Shown: positions 45,992 to 56,682 of the stretch, one piece after another | How positions within the stretch are numbered: the stretch's first letter is position 1 | Layout of the letters: the number at the start of each line of letters is the position of its first letter | NCBI RefSeq assembly: GCF_019112545.1 | Contig: NW_025064903.1 | Location: 156,765-220,764 of the forward strand | Direction of reading: 5' to 3' | Length of the DNA stretch: 64,000 bases | Source of the DNA: Guyanagaster necrorhizus | Taxonomy: Eukaryota > Basidiomycota > Agaricomycetes > Agaricales > Physalacriaceae | Notes under the pieces: generated by a model | Seen by the model: the letters and a program-made list of their open reading frames with translations, nothing else | What the model was told of the DNA's origin: nothing | Databases searched by the model: none | Program-made: the position numbers and the translations under genes

Positions 45992-47395
45992 ATGTATTCT
46001 AAAGATGGTGGAGAGGGCGAGAGTATATGTGGAGAAAAGTACTTCGCACATATATTTCTTTGCATAATCTGGCTACTCCCTTTGGCATTGATCGCCTTTC
46101 TCTTCGTGGGTACCTTATTACAAGGGTTCTTCCAGTGCTTCACCGAGTTGTACAAAAATGCGGTCACATATTATACTGCCTGCCGCCAAGAAAACATTCC
46201 TTCCTTCATCGAATTCTACGCCTACGCCTGGATCTTCCATCCCATACGCCGTATACGCATCTCCTGCCGTATCCTTACCTCCAAATTTCGGAATCATACA
46301 ATGTTGAACATACCCCGGGATTTCACCCTTCCCCAAGAACTGTGCGAGATCATCATCAACTTCTGTTATCCTGACAGAGCGACCCTCCTCACCTGCAGCC
46401 TCGTATGCAAAGCATGGATCCCAGCCAGCCGACGCCTCTTGTCGATACGCGTTCACTCAAGGGATCGTGTGCGAGAATTAGTGAAGCTCTTAAACTCGCC
46501 AGACAATACTATATCTCCTTATGTTCAGACAGTTTCACTTTGGATGCACACGAAACACGACGGGCTCGTTCGATATCGACACGCCCTCCGCTCCCTTGCC
46601 AATGCTGACTCCAGGATATCCCGAGCAAAAATTTCTGGACAGTCTTCAGACCCAGCAATAGCATTACATCGTTATTTCCCACATATTAGACGCCTCTCCT
46701 TTAACTACGAGGATCAAGGTGAGACCGAAGGAACGTCCGCCACAAATATCAGGCACATTCTCTTGTACTCGAGCCTTTTCTGCGACCTCAAGAGACTGTC
46801 GATTCAGTTTGTACGGCGGGGTAATGACACAGAGGATGTCCCGCTTCCATCGCTGGAAGCCATGACCCTTCCTGCGAGTTTGCGCTCGCTCTCGTTGAAA
46901 TTTTGGAACAAGGACCTCTTGCGTTGGCTAAACAGGCACCACGCGACACTTCGGTTAACGACTTTCAAATTGAAAATTGGAGGTCACTGGCTTGCGCTGG
47001 ATCCAAGTCCCGTCAACTCCCTGTTGAGACCCTGTCGCACCTCTCTTCGGTTCATCACTCTCACAATGATTCAGTGGGAAAATGGTGCAGCCACACCTTG
47101 AAGAGCGATTTAAATTGGAATTGATCCATCGTTTTTAGGCTTTCTCGACCTACGCTTCCTGACAGAACTTCGGGCGGTAGTATTGCATGTCTATCACCTC
47201 CCCTCCACAAAGGCTACGCTATCATCGTTAAACTCGAGCCACATTGAAACTGTAACCATCATAATTAGCGGGGATAGTGTGTCACACAATCATTTGGATG
47301 ATTTTATGGCTGGAATAAGCTTCCGTGTTTCGTATGGGACATCTGCATTTCAACAATATGTTCCATGTATGGTCGGTGGGAGCCGTGATATATGA
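45992..47395 (+). CDS. F-box protein with N-terminal membrane segment (copy 2)
   Basis: Exons 45992-47084 and 47139-47395 give 449 residues. MYSKDGGEGESICG leads into a membrane segment (IFLCIIWLLPLALIAFLFVGTLL). The F-box (LPQELCEIIINFCYPDRATLLTCSLVCKAWIP) and a leucine-rich part ending LDLRFLTELRAVVLHV and HIETVTIIISGD follow. The intron lies at the same codon (QWEN/G) as in copies 1 and 3. Large parts of exon 1 are nearly identical to copy 3, for example the codons around RLLSIRVHSRDRVRELVKLL, pointing to recent tandem duplication or gene conversion. Role as an SCF adaptor is inferred from the F-box only. Confidence 0.82.
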
Positions 47396-47917
47396 TTCCT
47401 GTGTCCTGTTTTCTGGTATCATATATCATCTCAGGTATTGTATTATTAATTATTATCGACCTCCATAATAGTAGAGAAATTCATTCAGCCCTTGATGTTC
47501 CCTTGCGTCTGGGAATTACTAGCCTGGAGGCTGACGAGATGCTACTGCTTGATAAGCGGACGAAAATGCTCATTAAATCGTACTTTCATTGAGTTGATGG
47601 TTCGTATCCAGAATTACGGCCCGGTAGATTTTATATGGATCAATGGAAGCCGCACCCGGTTCTTGGCCGATCGCGGACATCTCTATTAGTTCGTGATTAG
47701 GACCTTGTTCCGAGACACCAACACCAACACCTATCCCGAGAGCACCAAACCAACTTCTTCCAAGCTAATTTGAAGAGCGACCTTGTCCCGAGTAGGTCTA
47801 GGAATCTTCACTGCCAGTGCTCAATTGTTCAGTTTCAAGGCCGCCCCGGAACTCTCCGACAACGCAGATTTTGCCACTAGGCATTTAATCACTTTTACCG
47901 CAACACCGGGAATTCTC
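47396..47917. other. Spacer between tandem F-box genes
   Basis: 522 bp. No separate gene was recognised. An open frame runs from 47783 into copy 3 without an upstream ATG. Confidence 0.5.
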
Positions 47918-49370
47918 ATGCCGCTTTCTTCCAGAGATGGTGGCTACGATGGCGATATATGTGGGGTAAAGAAGGGGTGGCACCTCTTAGCATGCATGCT
48001 CTGGCTGCTTCCATTGACAGTGACCGGCTTGTTGACAGGCATTTTCATCGCATACGTCTTATTCAGCTTGCTTTGCGTCTTCTATACGGAAGTCTGCACC
48101 CCGTTGTACAAAAAGGCAGTTGCATCTTACTGTAAGATGCAAAATTCTTACACCGCCTACCGCCAAGAAAACATTCCTACCTTCATCGAATTCTATGCCT
48201 ACGCCTGGATCTTCCATCCCATACGCCGTATACGCATCTCCTGGCGTATCCTTGCCTCCAAATTTCGGAATCATGCAATGCAGAATGTACCCCGGGATTT
48301 CACCCTTCCCCAAGAACTATTCGAGATCATCCTCACCTTCTGTTCTCTCGACAGAGCGACCCTCCTCACCTGCAGCCTCGTATGCAAAGCATGGATCCCA
48401 ACCAGCCGACGCCTCTTGTCGATACGCGTTCACTCAAGGGATCGCGTGCGAGAATTAGTGAAGCTCTTAAACTCGCCAGACAATACTATATCTCCTTATG
48501 TTCAGACAGTTTCACTTTGGATGCACACGAAACACGACGGGCTCGTTCGATATCGACACGCCCTCTGCGCCCTCGTCAATGCCGGCTCCAGAATATACCG
48601 AGCGAAAATCGCTGGTCGGTCCGCAGACCCAGCAATAGCGTTACGTCGTTATTTCCCGCACCTCAGACGTCTCTCCTTCAGCTACGAAGGTCCAGGAAAC
48701 ATCGCAGAGACATCCACCACCGTTAGGCGCATCCTCTTATACTCGAGTCTTTTCCCCGATCTCCAGCGACTTTCGATCCAGTTCACGAATGTGAGAAATG
48801 GCATCGAGGATGTCCCACTTTCATCATTGGAAGACATAACCCTTCCTGCGAGTTTGCGTTCACTCTCGTTGAAGTCTTGGAACTATGACCTCTTGCGTTG
48901 GCTAAAGAGGCATCACGCGACACTTAGGCTAAGGACTTTCAAATTGAAACTTAGAGGTTTCTACTGGCAAGCGCTGGATCCACGTCCCATCATCTACCTA
49001 TTAAGATCCTCTCGCTCCTCTCTTTGGTTTGTCACCCTCAGGATAATTCAGTGGAAAAATGGTGCAGCCGCAATTTTAAGAACGATTTTAATTAGAAATT
49101 CATCTATCGTTTTCAGGTTTTCTCGACCTAAGCTTCCTGACAGAACTTCGGGCGGTCGCGTTGTACGTCAATCACATCCCCTCCGCAAAGGCTACATTGT
49201 CAACATTGAACTCAAGCCACATTGAAACCGTGAGCATCACGAGTCGCCATTGGGGAAATAACTCTTTGGACGATTTTATGGCCGGAATAAGCTTCAGGTT
49301 TTTCTATAGGAAATCCACATGGCGACATTATATTCGATCTACGGCCAGTGGGAGCCGTGATATCACATAG
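47918..49370 (+). CDS. F-box protein with N-terminal membrane segment (copy 3)
   Basis: Exons 47918-49061 and 49117-49370 give 465 residues. The head MPLSSRDGGYDGDICGVKKG is followed by two membrane stretches (LLACMLWLLPLTVTGLLTGI and IAYVLFSLLCVFYTEV). The F-box (LPQELFEIILTFCSLDRATLLTCSLVCKAWIP) and a leucine-rich C-terminus (LDLSFLTELRAVALYV, HIETVSITSRH) follow. Compared with copy 2 the spacer before the F-box is longer because of an insertion (YKKAVASYCKMQNSYTAYRQ). The intron is conserved. It faces the decayed DUF6533 copy tail to tail, mirroring the arrangement at 13.7-17.8 kb. Confidence 0.82.
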
Positions 49371-49447
49371 CGCGCTACATAATGGAAGAAAGAGCTTTAT
49401 ACTTAATTCATCCACTCGTCCGCAAACCTTCTGATGTCGAATTCTCG

Positions 49448-50690
49448 TTAGGCAGTGAGAACATGTCCAATTCGACATTCTCGACCGCACTCCTCAAAGG
49501 TTAAGGAAGATAGACCGCTAACGTGTCCGGTCAGAGTAATCTCTTTGTGAGCAGCGATGTTCCCCTGAATCTGGGACAAGACTATATCACGAGGAGCCGC
49601 TTTGGCAAAGATTGAAGAGTATGCGGGCGCGAGCTGGAAAATGGGAATATATTCAGCTCGAAATCTGAGCTTAGAGGGCCCAGTACTCACCCGAAACTGA
49701 ACCATGGTATCTTGATCATTCCCTAAGGTTTGCGACGTCAGATGCACGTCCCCTTGTCGCGGAGAAGAAGTGACACACGATGACCATGACGTTGTTCAAT
49801 ACCAGGATACATGGCATTCTGTTTCCAAGTGGGGTCAGGGAAGAAACCAGCCATAATGAATGGAAGACGTACGCAAAAAAGTACACGATATTGGCTTGAA
49901 GAAAAATGGAGCAAAATTTGATGTCTGTTGTTCACTTTTCAGCATAAATCCGACCGTTTTAATAATCGCAAAACCAAAAAGAACCGCTTCGTATGCAGTC
50001 GCTTTGATAGATAAGAGGTGAGTTTCAGTTTCCGTAGCGCCGCGAGCCTTACCAGGTACCCACTGGGTCCATTCTATTCCAGAGTGAATCGACGGACATC
50101 CAGGTAGGGGTGGTCGGACTGCATCGGCGATGACTGCTCCTTGTCTCACAACATTGCGAATTAATATCCATAGGAATGCAGCAATGGAACTCACAAACAG
50201 AAAGCTGTTGATGGCAGCTACCTAGGGATGAGCAGTTCAAAATTATGGATTCAATAAATCTACAGGGAAAAAAAAAATCTTATTCGAACGTTTAAAGAGA
50301 GCGTAGACGCCAAGCTGAGTAACACCTCTTTGATGATCTGTTTGCACATAGGTATAGGAAACTTGTTCGGCAATGTCTTTCCTGTCAGCTCTTCTAAAGA
50401 CATGCCAAGAACTTCAAGAACGAGGCAGCTATGTTTTCGACAGACCAAAGACTTAAAGCACTGGTGCCATCGCGGGAATGTACACCAGGAATGGAGAAGA
50501 CGTGTATCTGAAACCTCATCTTCCAACGTTACAACTTGGGCAAATATCAGCAGAGCATCGTGCAGTAAAAAAGAACACTTGTAGTAGTCATGTACGATCC
50601 AAATAAGGCCAATGACTATCAGATCATACAATCAGCTGATCTCAGAGCTGAAGAGGCAGTTATTCACGGACGACATGATTCATAGTAATG
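49448..50690 (-). pseudogene. Decayed DUF6533 membrane protein copy
   Basis: The minus strand aligns with the intact gene at 13735 but is damaged. It starts in the region of intron 1 (IGLIWIVHDYYK), so the first exon is gone. The donor of the second intron reads ACAAGT instead of GCAAGT. After LEDE it jumps to QIHVFSIPG, deleting the segment equivalent to RYIW...LLLFDT. LSLWSVENIAASFLKFLACL is followed by stops. INSFLFVSSIAAFLWILI and ATAYEAVLFGFAIIKTV remain good. A one-base shift separates the stretch after EQQTSN from LLQANIVYFFA. The 3' half still reads MPCILVLNNVMVI and IPWFSFG. The damage pattern marks a pseudogene. Confidence 0.75.
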
Positions 50691-50694
50691 TGCG

Positions 50695-50767
50695 GGCCGG
50701 GCTTGGGCTCAACGGGCTCGGCTTTTGCGGGCTCAGGCTTAGGCTTCGAGAAATACCAAGCCCGGCC
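50695..50767. repeat. 12-bp inverted repeat in a GGGCT-rich patch
   Basis: GGCCGGGCTTGG at 50695-50706 is the exact reverse complement of CCAAGCCCGGCC at 50756-50767. The 49 bases between are GGGCTC/GGCTTA-like repeats. It lies immediately outside the truncated end of the DUF6533 pseudogene, so it may mark a rearrangement junction. Confidence 0.6.
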
Positions 50768-52636
50768 TAAGCGTGAAAACAGGACCCAGAGCCTGGGCTT
50801 TTGGTGCATGAAGGGAAGCCATATCCAGCACTATTGTACATAATTAAAAACAGGTTATAACCCAACCTCAATAACATATTTTATCATTGTGAAGGTGTGT
50901 GCAACTTGCAGGGAATGAATAAAAAGTTCAATAAACTCAAATTCAAAATGCCGTTGTACTCGGCATAATGATGATGTCATTATTGGACAGGCAAACTACC
51001 AGTCGGCAGATGTCCGGCATCATGCCGAACTTGTCAGGCTGGTACCAGAAATGCAATAACATGCATAGTTGACTCCTAGCAAAATACTCCGTAAATGTAT
51101 GGAAAACCACATACCAAACTTTGGGCTTTCAAATCAATGAGCTGAGCCCACCACAGTCGGCTCTCCCAAGCCCCCACATCACTCACTAGACATGAAGAGG
51201 AGTCAAATTTCCTTGATACAAGGCACTGGCGAACCCATCGTTCGCACGAAGCAGCTTCGCTAGTCATTGTGCATAAAAAAGAGGGCTACCCATATTCGGC
51301 CCCTCCCCAGTCTTTCACCTGAATAATGATCGAAAATATTCTGTACATTCATTCCATCAGTTGTAGCAGGTCATAGCGATGACTCCAGGGCGAGTAAATG
51401 AATGACGCCAGGCAATCGGGGCATGATCTACATTGACAGCGTAGCAGGCACGGAAATGTTCGGGTGAACTCTGGTGGGCACAATGACTCTAGACATAATT
51501 TTACTCACTGATGATCGTCAATGAAGCTGTAATGTTCTCCTCTGGTCAGGGATTATCGGGCTAATGTGTCCACAATTCGAGAAAAAGCTTCAGAGGCTAG
51601 AGAGACAGGGCTGCCCGTCGAAAGGTCGGGTCTTGCAGGCACCCGCTCACTGCAACATTTGATCCTTCAGATGTCTCGTGATTGCGGCTACTGCTGGTTT
51701 CCACAGGCATCATAATTCATTTACGGTCGTCATACAGCAAGGTAATTGAACGGCTCCGTATCTGCAATCATCTTTAAGGGACCTTGAAAAAAAATCTCTA
51801 ATCGCATAGCATTGAGTGTGGGACCTAATATTCACCTTTGGGCTGATATGCACCATGACATAAACCAGGTAGCTGATTTGATGATCAAGTTCTGGTATGC
51901 GATTCTGGGCCAGCCGAATGAAATAGTCTGTCCGAGTAACATTTTCCCATAGAAACCTCTTCTGCAAGAAACGGCCCGTGTATCTATTCCCGCTGCGCTC
52001 CCATCAAGAAAGTCGGTAAATAATCGGTGGCTTCTCATACACCTGACTAGAACACAGGGACTGGTCAAATCCAGAGTTACATACCACCGGCTGTACAGGC
52101 CCACCCCCTCTGTTCTTGTTTTGAGAGATCTGATTCTTGGCTAACCTGAGTCTGCTCTCAAGATTGATCGTCGGTTAGGCGCTAGTACATAATAGTGACC
52201 TCATTAATCGCCGTTACAATCTGTAGTCAGATTTTTATATGCGCGCGCTGATCCTGGATTATGGGCCGCACAGCGTTGTCGTCCGTTGCGGTATGTTTCG
52301 GCATTTTCAAGGGGGTCAGTGCCTCATCATCCGGTATGGAGCTCACGACCGTACTACGGCGGTAATTAAGTAACAGCATTTGCAGACAGTTAAGACAGCG
52401 GCCTTTGAGATTCATAGGGTTTTATCCATTCCCGCAGGATCCTTGTTTTCCCCAAGTCCTCCCGTAATGATGCTATGGAAGGAACGTCCAGAAGAACGGT
52501 TATTCGTGTGCGCGCTCTCCCGTTCCCTACATTTCGGATACCACATCGGTGCTTAGGTGACAGTGGGTCCGAAGGCTCGGGGTTTGTCAATGCATCGACC
52601 AATGATTTACAGCGGGTGTGGATACAATACAAACTT
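50768..52636. other. Gene-poor region
   Basis: About 1.9 kb. Small palindromes occur near 50967-51035, for example CGGCATCATGCCG. Minus-strand open stretches at 51710-52104 and 52227-52632 have codon-like texture (IASLREDLGKTRILREWIKP), but I can join neither to a start nor to a family. Confidence 0.4.
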
Positions 52637-53856
52637 CTAATTTTGTTCTCGTCTTACACCTTTAATGACTACAGGTAGCACGCCTATCTTTAACTCAGTA
52701 ATTAATGAAGATGGGGATATGAAACGAACTCTCACCTCCCGTTGGCAGGGAATAAATATCCCTACCGATGCATGCCAATAGACCGTTGATGATTCCACCG
52801 TGAGCAGTGATGGAGATATCTATTGTGCATTGCACAATCAGCGTCGCGTGCTCCAGCCGAGGTACTCAGATATACCAACACTCACATGTACTACTGTCCA
52901 GAGTGAAAATTCTGTCAAGTATGTTTTTCGCTCGGGTCTTGACCTCCGTCTTGGTCTCTCGCGCGTCAGGCTTCCATAAAACATCCTGCTCACTGAATCC
53001 GTCCTCTACAAGAAACTGCGGGTAATGAAGTTGAATCCAAGACCGCGGGTGCCGCTTGTCGCAAGTATGAATTCCGTATTCTTCCCGACAGTTCTGTTGG
53101 AAGAACCTTTTAAGAAAAGAGGGTATGATGGCAGTAAAATTAATATACCTCGAGGACCAAAGGCTTAGAAGCGACAGCGATACCATCAAACGTGAGTAGG
53201 TATGTCCGCATGGCGCGTTGCAAGGGGCTACTGAAAGCCTTCTCGGGGAGAGGTATCCCGTGAAGTAGTTCCGCCTCCCATTCATTACGGGCATCTGCCG
53301 CTTGGGATTCGCCGAGGGGGGTTAACAAAGGATCAGCTATAATGGGTCCGCTCAGCAGGAGACAAGCGCTTCGTAACACGTATGAACATACGACCCCACG
53401 TAAGTTCACCGTCGCCGTCGAGTTTTGACCAGTAGCTATGGGAAATAAGAAAAATAGAGCAAGTCACCAGATACACCCTGACACCCACTCATCCCAGGCT
53501 TGCGTTCCATACTTGGATTCGGCAGCATTGTCTATCGACGGGGATCAGAACTTCATAATCAGAAACGAAATGGTTCGACTTACGATAGCCTTGACCGTGC
53601 CGTCCAAGGAAAAATACTTTATAGGATGCGTCACAGACAGAGTCGTTGTTTAGCTTCTCGACAACAGATTTGAACGTCTTCCATCTCTCAGGAGACGCGT
53701 CGAGTAAGCCAAAGCGAGGGGGAACCGCCCCAATCGCCACAGGATCGGCGTCGACCATGTCCTGGGCGAAGAAACCAGACACGACCTACAGTGACATTGT
53801 ACAGCCTTAATAAATTATATTTGGGGGAAGCTGACCTCGTACTCGATATCAGGCAT
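52637..53856 (-). CDS. Histidine phosphatase (phosphoglycerate-mutase-like) protein
   Basis: The start at 53856 gives MPDIEYEVVSGFFAQDMVDA across a 60-nt intron. Then come AVPPRFGLLDASPERWKTF and the catalytic phosphohistidine block FLGRHGQGYHN, completed by a splice. SKYGTQAWDEW, YWSKLDGDGELTWG, DPLLTPLGESQAAD, SSPLQRAMRTYLLTFDG, the ENCREEYGIHTCDKRHPRSW block, and SITAHGGIINGLLACIGR with the second active-site histidine follow. GVLPVVIKGVRREQN leads to the stop at 52637. All residues of the RHG/H core are present. Fungal members of this group are cytosolic phosphatases or mutases with untested substrates; no signal peptide is visible. Seven or so exons are linked by small introns. Confidence 0.82.
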
Positions 53857-55584
53857 GAGCAGAACAAACCTACTACTGTCGGAGTTTCCTTCGGAGAATC
53901 ACAATTACACGTCAGCAGTTTCAACCTCCGCAAATGCACGCAATGTAACGCGTAAGTGACTCACTACTCACTGCTCCACGATTATTTAACGTAATGTTGC
54001 TTTTATAGATAAGATAATGATATGCTGTTGACTTTCTCCTGGACTCCTCCCGGCCAAGTTCGCTCTGTTGCGACATGTTGCTCGAGTGATTGCCCTTACG
54101 CGAAGCTGAGAATACTTCTTGATGAGCTGGCCAAGTTCGACTTCTTGTTCTTTCTTCCGTCTGGTCCTGGGCCTGCTACTTTTTCCGAATCTATTTCGAG
54201 CCCTTTGTGCTCCAATATCAACGGCTTGACATCCTTGCTCGTCTCGTGGCCCCCCTTACCCAAGCGGGAGTTCTCGAGAATTCCGCTGCCTTCTGGAGAT
54301 GAGGACACTAGGCCTTCCTCGCTTGTACGCCACAGGAACATCGCCTAGCGTCCTTGGTCCATGATAATCCATTTTGTCTAGAAGAAGAGATGATCGCAGC
54401 TGAGGCGAACTTCAGCCACTAGTCATCCCTAGCCCGAAGGCTCCTGATCGCCGCCGTCGTGCGACGTTCGGGGCGACCACGGAGCGTAGCAAAATTTAAT
54501 ATCCGGATCGACATCCAGCAAAAGTATTTTACGCTCATGAATGCTTGTACCTTATCTAGAAGCCGAAACCTTATCGGAGGAAGAACCGACCGAGTCAGGC
54601 TTCAGTCCTCCCGGGCGCGTGATCCAGGCTGGCAGCGGCGGCGTAGGTGTGTGTACTCTTACGGCGCAAACCCAATCATTTCCTTGCTTGTGGGTTTATC
54701 CCTTATAGATTCATTTTTGGCACTTTGAAATCAAGTACCAAGGTTTATTTATATGATAACCGCCATGCTCAGTTTTTGTATCTTTCAACATCGCATGCTT
54801 ATTCGTCAGCTGCGGAAAGGAAAGAGGACAAAGGTGGCTCCAAGCCAGGGCATTAGTTTGTTCCGTTCGATGATCCGTATTTGAGATATCCTCTTCAAGA
54901 CTTCTGCGTCCTCCTGACTTTCGTCCAAAAGGAGTCGATCTGAGGACTGAGGTGTTCGTTTCCATTTCTCCTTGGATAACCGTCCGTCCGCACAGTCTTC
55001 CTCTTTAGATGTGACGTTCAATCCACGAAAGATTGCCGACACTTACTGAAGCCCGAACTATAATTCCCTATCGTCAGTGGAGGAACTCAAGCGCTTCTTT
55101 GTGCCGTGTTCACACTGGGGAACTCTTCTTTCTCCTTGAAGCGTTGAAGCATATATCGGGATCAAGTTTAACAGCTATCGCAGGATGTGGTGAACATTTT
55201 ACTAAATATTCTGATACGAGCCATTATTTCTATGAATATGATGATCCCGCTTAACGAACGGTGGCGACCGCGCAAAGGATAACTGCGCGTGACCCAGGGT
55301 CCCCCAAATAAACTACAAAGATAGCAGATACACACAGCAAACAGAAGTAAATGAAAGCGAGAACAAGAGCAGGAAAAAATACGACCCGAACCAACCAGCA
55401 TTTTGTTCCAATCGCGCCCCTTGGCGATCTAAACTCTAACCAACCCCGACTTCCGCATGGACGACCAACAGCGCGAGTCTCTCTCCCAAAGTTCCCAGAC
55501 TCTCGGATCTATCATCGACAGCCACCTCTCGTGCCACACCGTAACGACATGCACGCCCCCCCCCCCATCTGAGCTGGTCTGCGA
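53857..55584. other. Region with unassigned open stretches on both strands
   Basis: A minus-strand stretch at 55042-54806 (SAIFRGLNVTSKEEDCADG, then DESQEDAEVLKRISQIRI) and another at 54341-54096 (EEGLVSSSPEGSGILENS) could be exons of one gene, but no start or phase-correct splice was found. The plus strand is also open at 54022-54348. I call no gene here. Confidence 0.35.
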
Positions 55585-56100
55585 TCACAACGGGAGAACC
55601 GCTAATTTCATGCTTCCGTACCCAGGTTGCTCCCTCATCGACTCCAGTCGAGCGGCTCTATGTTCAACGTACAGCACCAGCTCGTCCATCCTGCAAGGCA
55701 GCTTGATACAGCCGGCCTCATACAAGCTGTCCAGAGTCCGGACAGTGTACGCCGTGCTGTCCCAACCTCGTCCCCTCGTGTTATAGCCATCCCGTGTCGA
55801 TGAGAACTGGCCAATGAATTCATCAAGCGCCGCTAATGTCAACGGAACGATCAAGGGGACCTGGAAGACACCTTGGAGGGCGGAGGATTGGAGTAGAGTG
55901 GCTTTTCGATGGTCGAGATACCATGGACAGGTGGTGCGTCCTTTGTCTTTGGTGTTGGAGATGGTGTAGACGCGAACATCGCGGGCGTCAAATGAACCAG
56001 TAGAGAGGACAAGGTTCCATTGGTAAGACGCGGTTCTACTGACTTTGTCCCCAAGGCGGTGGATGGCGATGCCAACGTTGACCGTCGAGGAGGTAGTCAT
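55585..56100 (-). CDS. Agaricomycete-type hypothetical protein, 171 residues
   Basis: Intronless from the ATG at 56100 (MTTSSTVNVGIAIHRLGDKV). Recognisable features are SYQWNLVLSTGSFDARDVRV, a YTISNT segment, CPWYLDHRK, a hydrophobic LQGVFQVPLIVPLTLAALDEF and a C-terminal helix. The order 'x-W-x-L-V-L', 'V-Y-x-I-S-N-T', 'W-Y' and an acidic C-terminal helix resembles small proteins common in mushrooms (DUF6914-like). That assignment is a guess from pattern, not a firm match. The cysteine-tryptophan motif often seen near the end of that group is replaced by GRGWDSTAYTVRTL. No function is proposed. Confidence 0.5.
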   Translation of the reverse strand: MTTSSTVNVGIAIHRLGDKVSRTASYQWNLVLSTGSFDARDVRVYTISNTKDKGRTTCPWYLDHRKATLLQSSALQGVFQVPLIVPLTLAALDEFIGQFSSTRDGYNTRGRGWDSTAYTVRTLDSLYEAGCIKLPCRMDELVLYVEHRAARLESMREQPGYGSMKLAVLPL

Positions 56101-56682
56101 AGCTAGAGATGATAGTTGGGAATCAAGGAGCGGAGGGAGTGCATGATCTGAAAGATTGACATGTAAATTTATAAAGACATAACATATCACATAAATCGAA
56201 TCACTTCCCCAGGCGTGTTTCAAGAAAATGATTTCAGGGTCCGTTCTATATGGCTACAACTCAGCGATAGTGCTGAAGAACAACACATGTTGCGTGGGAT
56301 TCATTTTACCGGCTCGCGAGGAACAGTAACAGAGGGCCAGTCATCAGCGATGCCGATAACGTCAGATCCAGGTCCTATTGGGCATGACGGAGGACGGAAT
56401 AGGCCTGCACGGAAGCGTATGGAACTTTTCGGATGACTGTATATCTCTTATCAGGGCCAGGAGTGACCAGCATATTCACCGTCCCGTTCAGGATCATGGC
56501 CGCTAGTCGTTCTTGTATCATACCGCATGTCAAACATAAACGTAATCTAATGCCAGGAGCGGTTGGATTTCAAAGGCTTATTATCTTCCTACAATGCTAT
56601 TCTATCGCATAAATAACTGTAATACTCGGTAGGCCTCCGCTATAGACAAGATACAAATCAGACAAGCCTAACTTTCTTACTC
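56101..56682. other. Intergenic
   Basis: 582 bp downstream of the importin gene and upstream of the hypothetical protein. No feature was recognised. Confidence 0.5.

Noticed and set aside
56215..56436. Plus-strand 73-codon frame near 56.3 kb
   Set aside because: No start context, splice or homology support.
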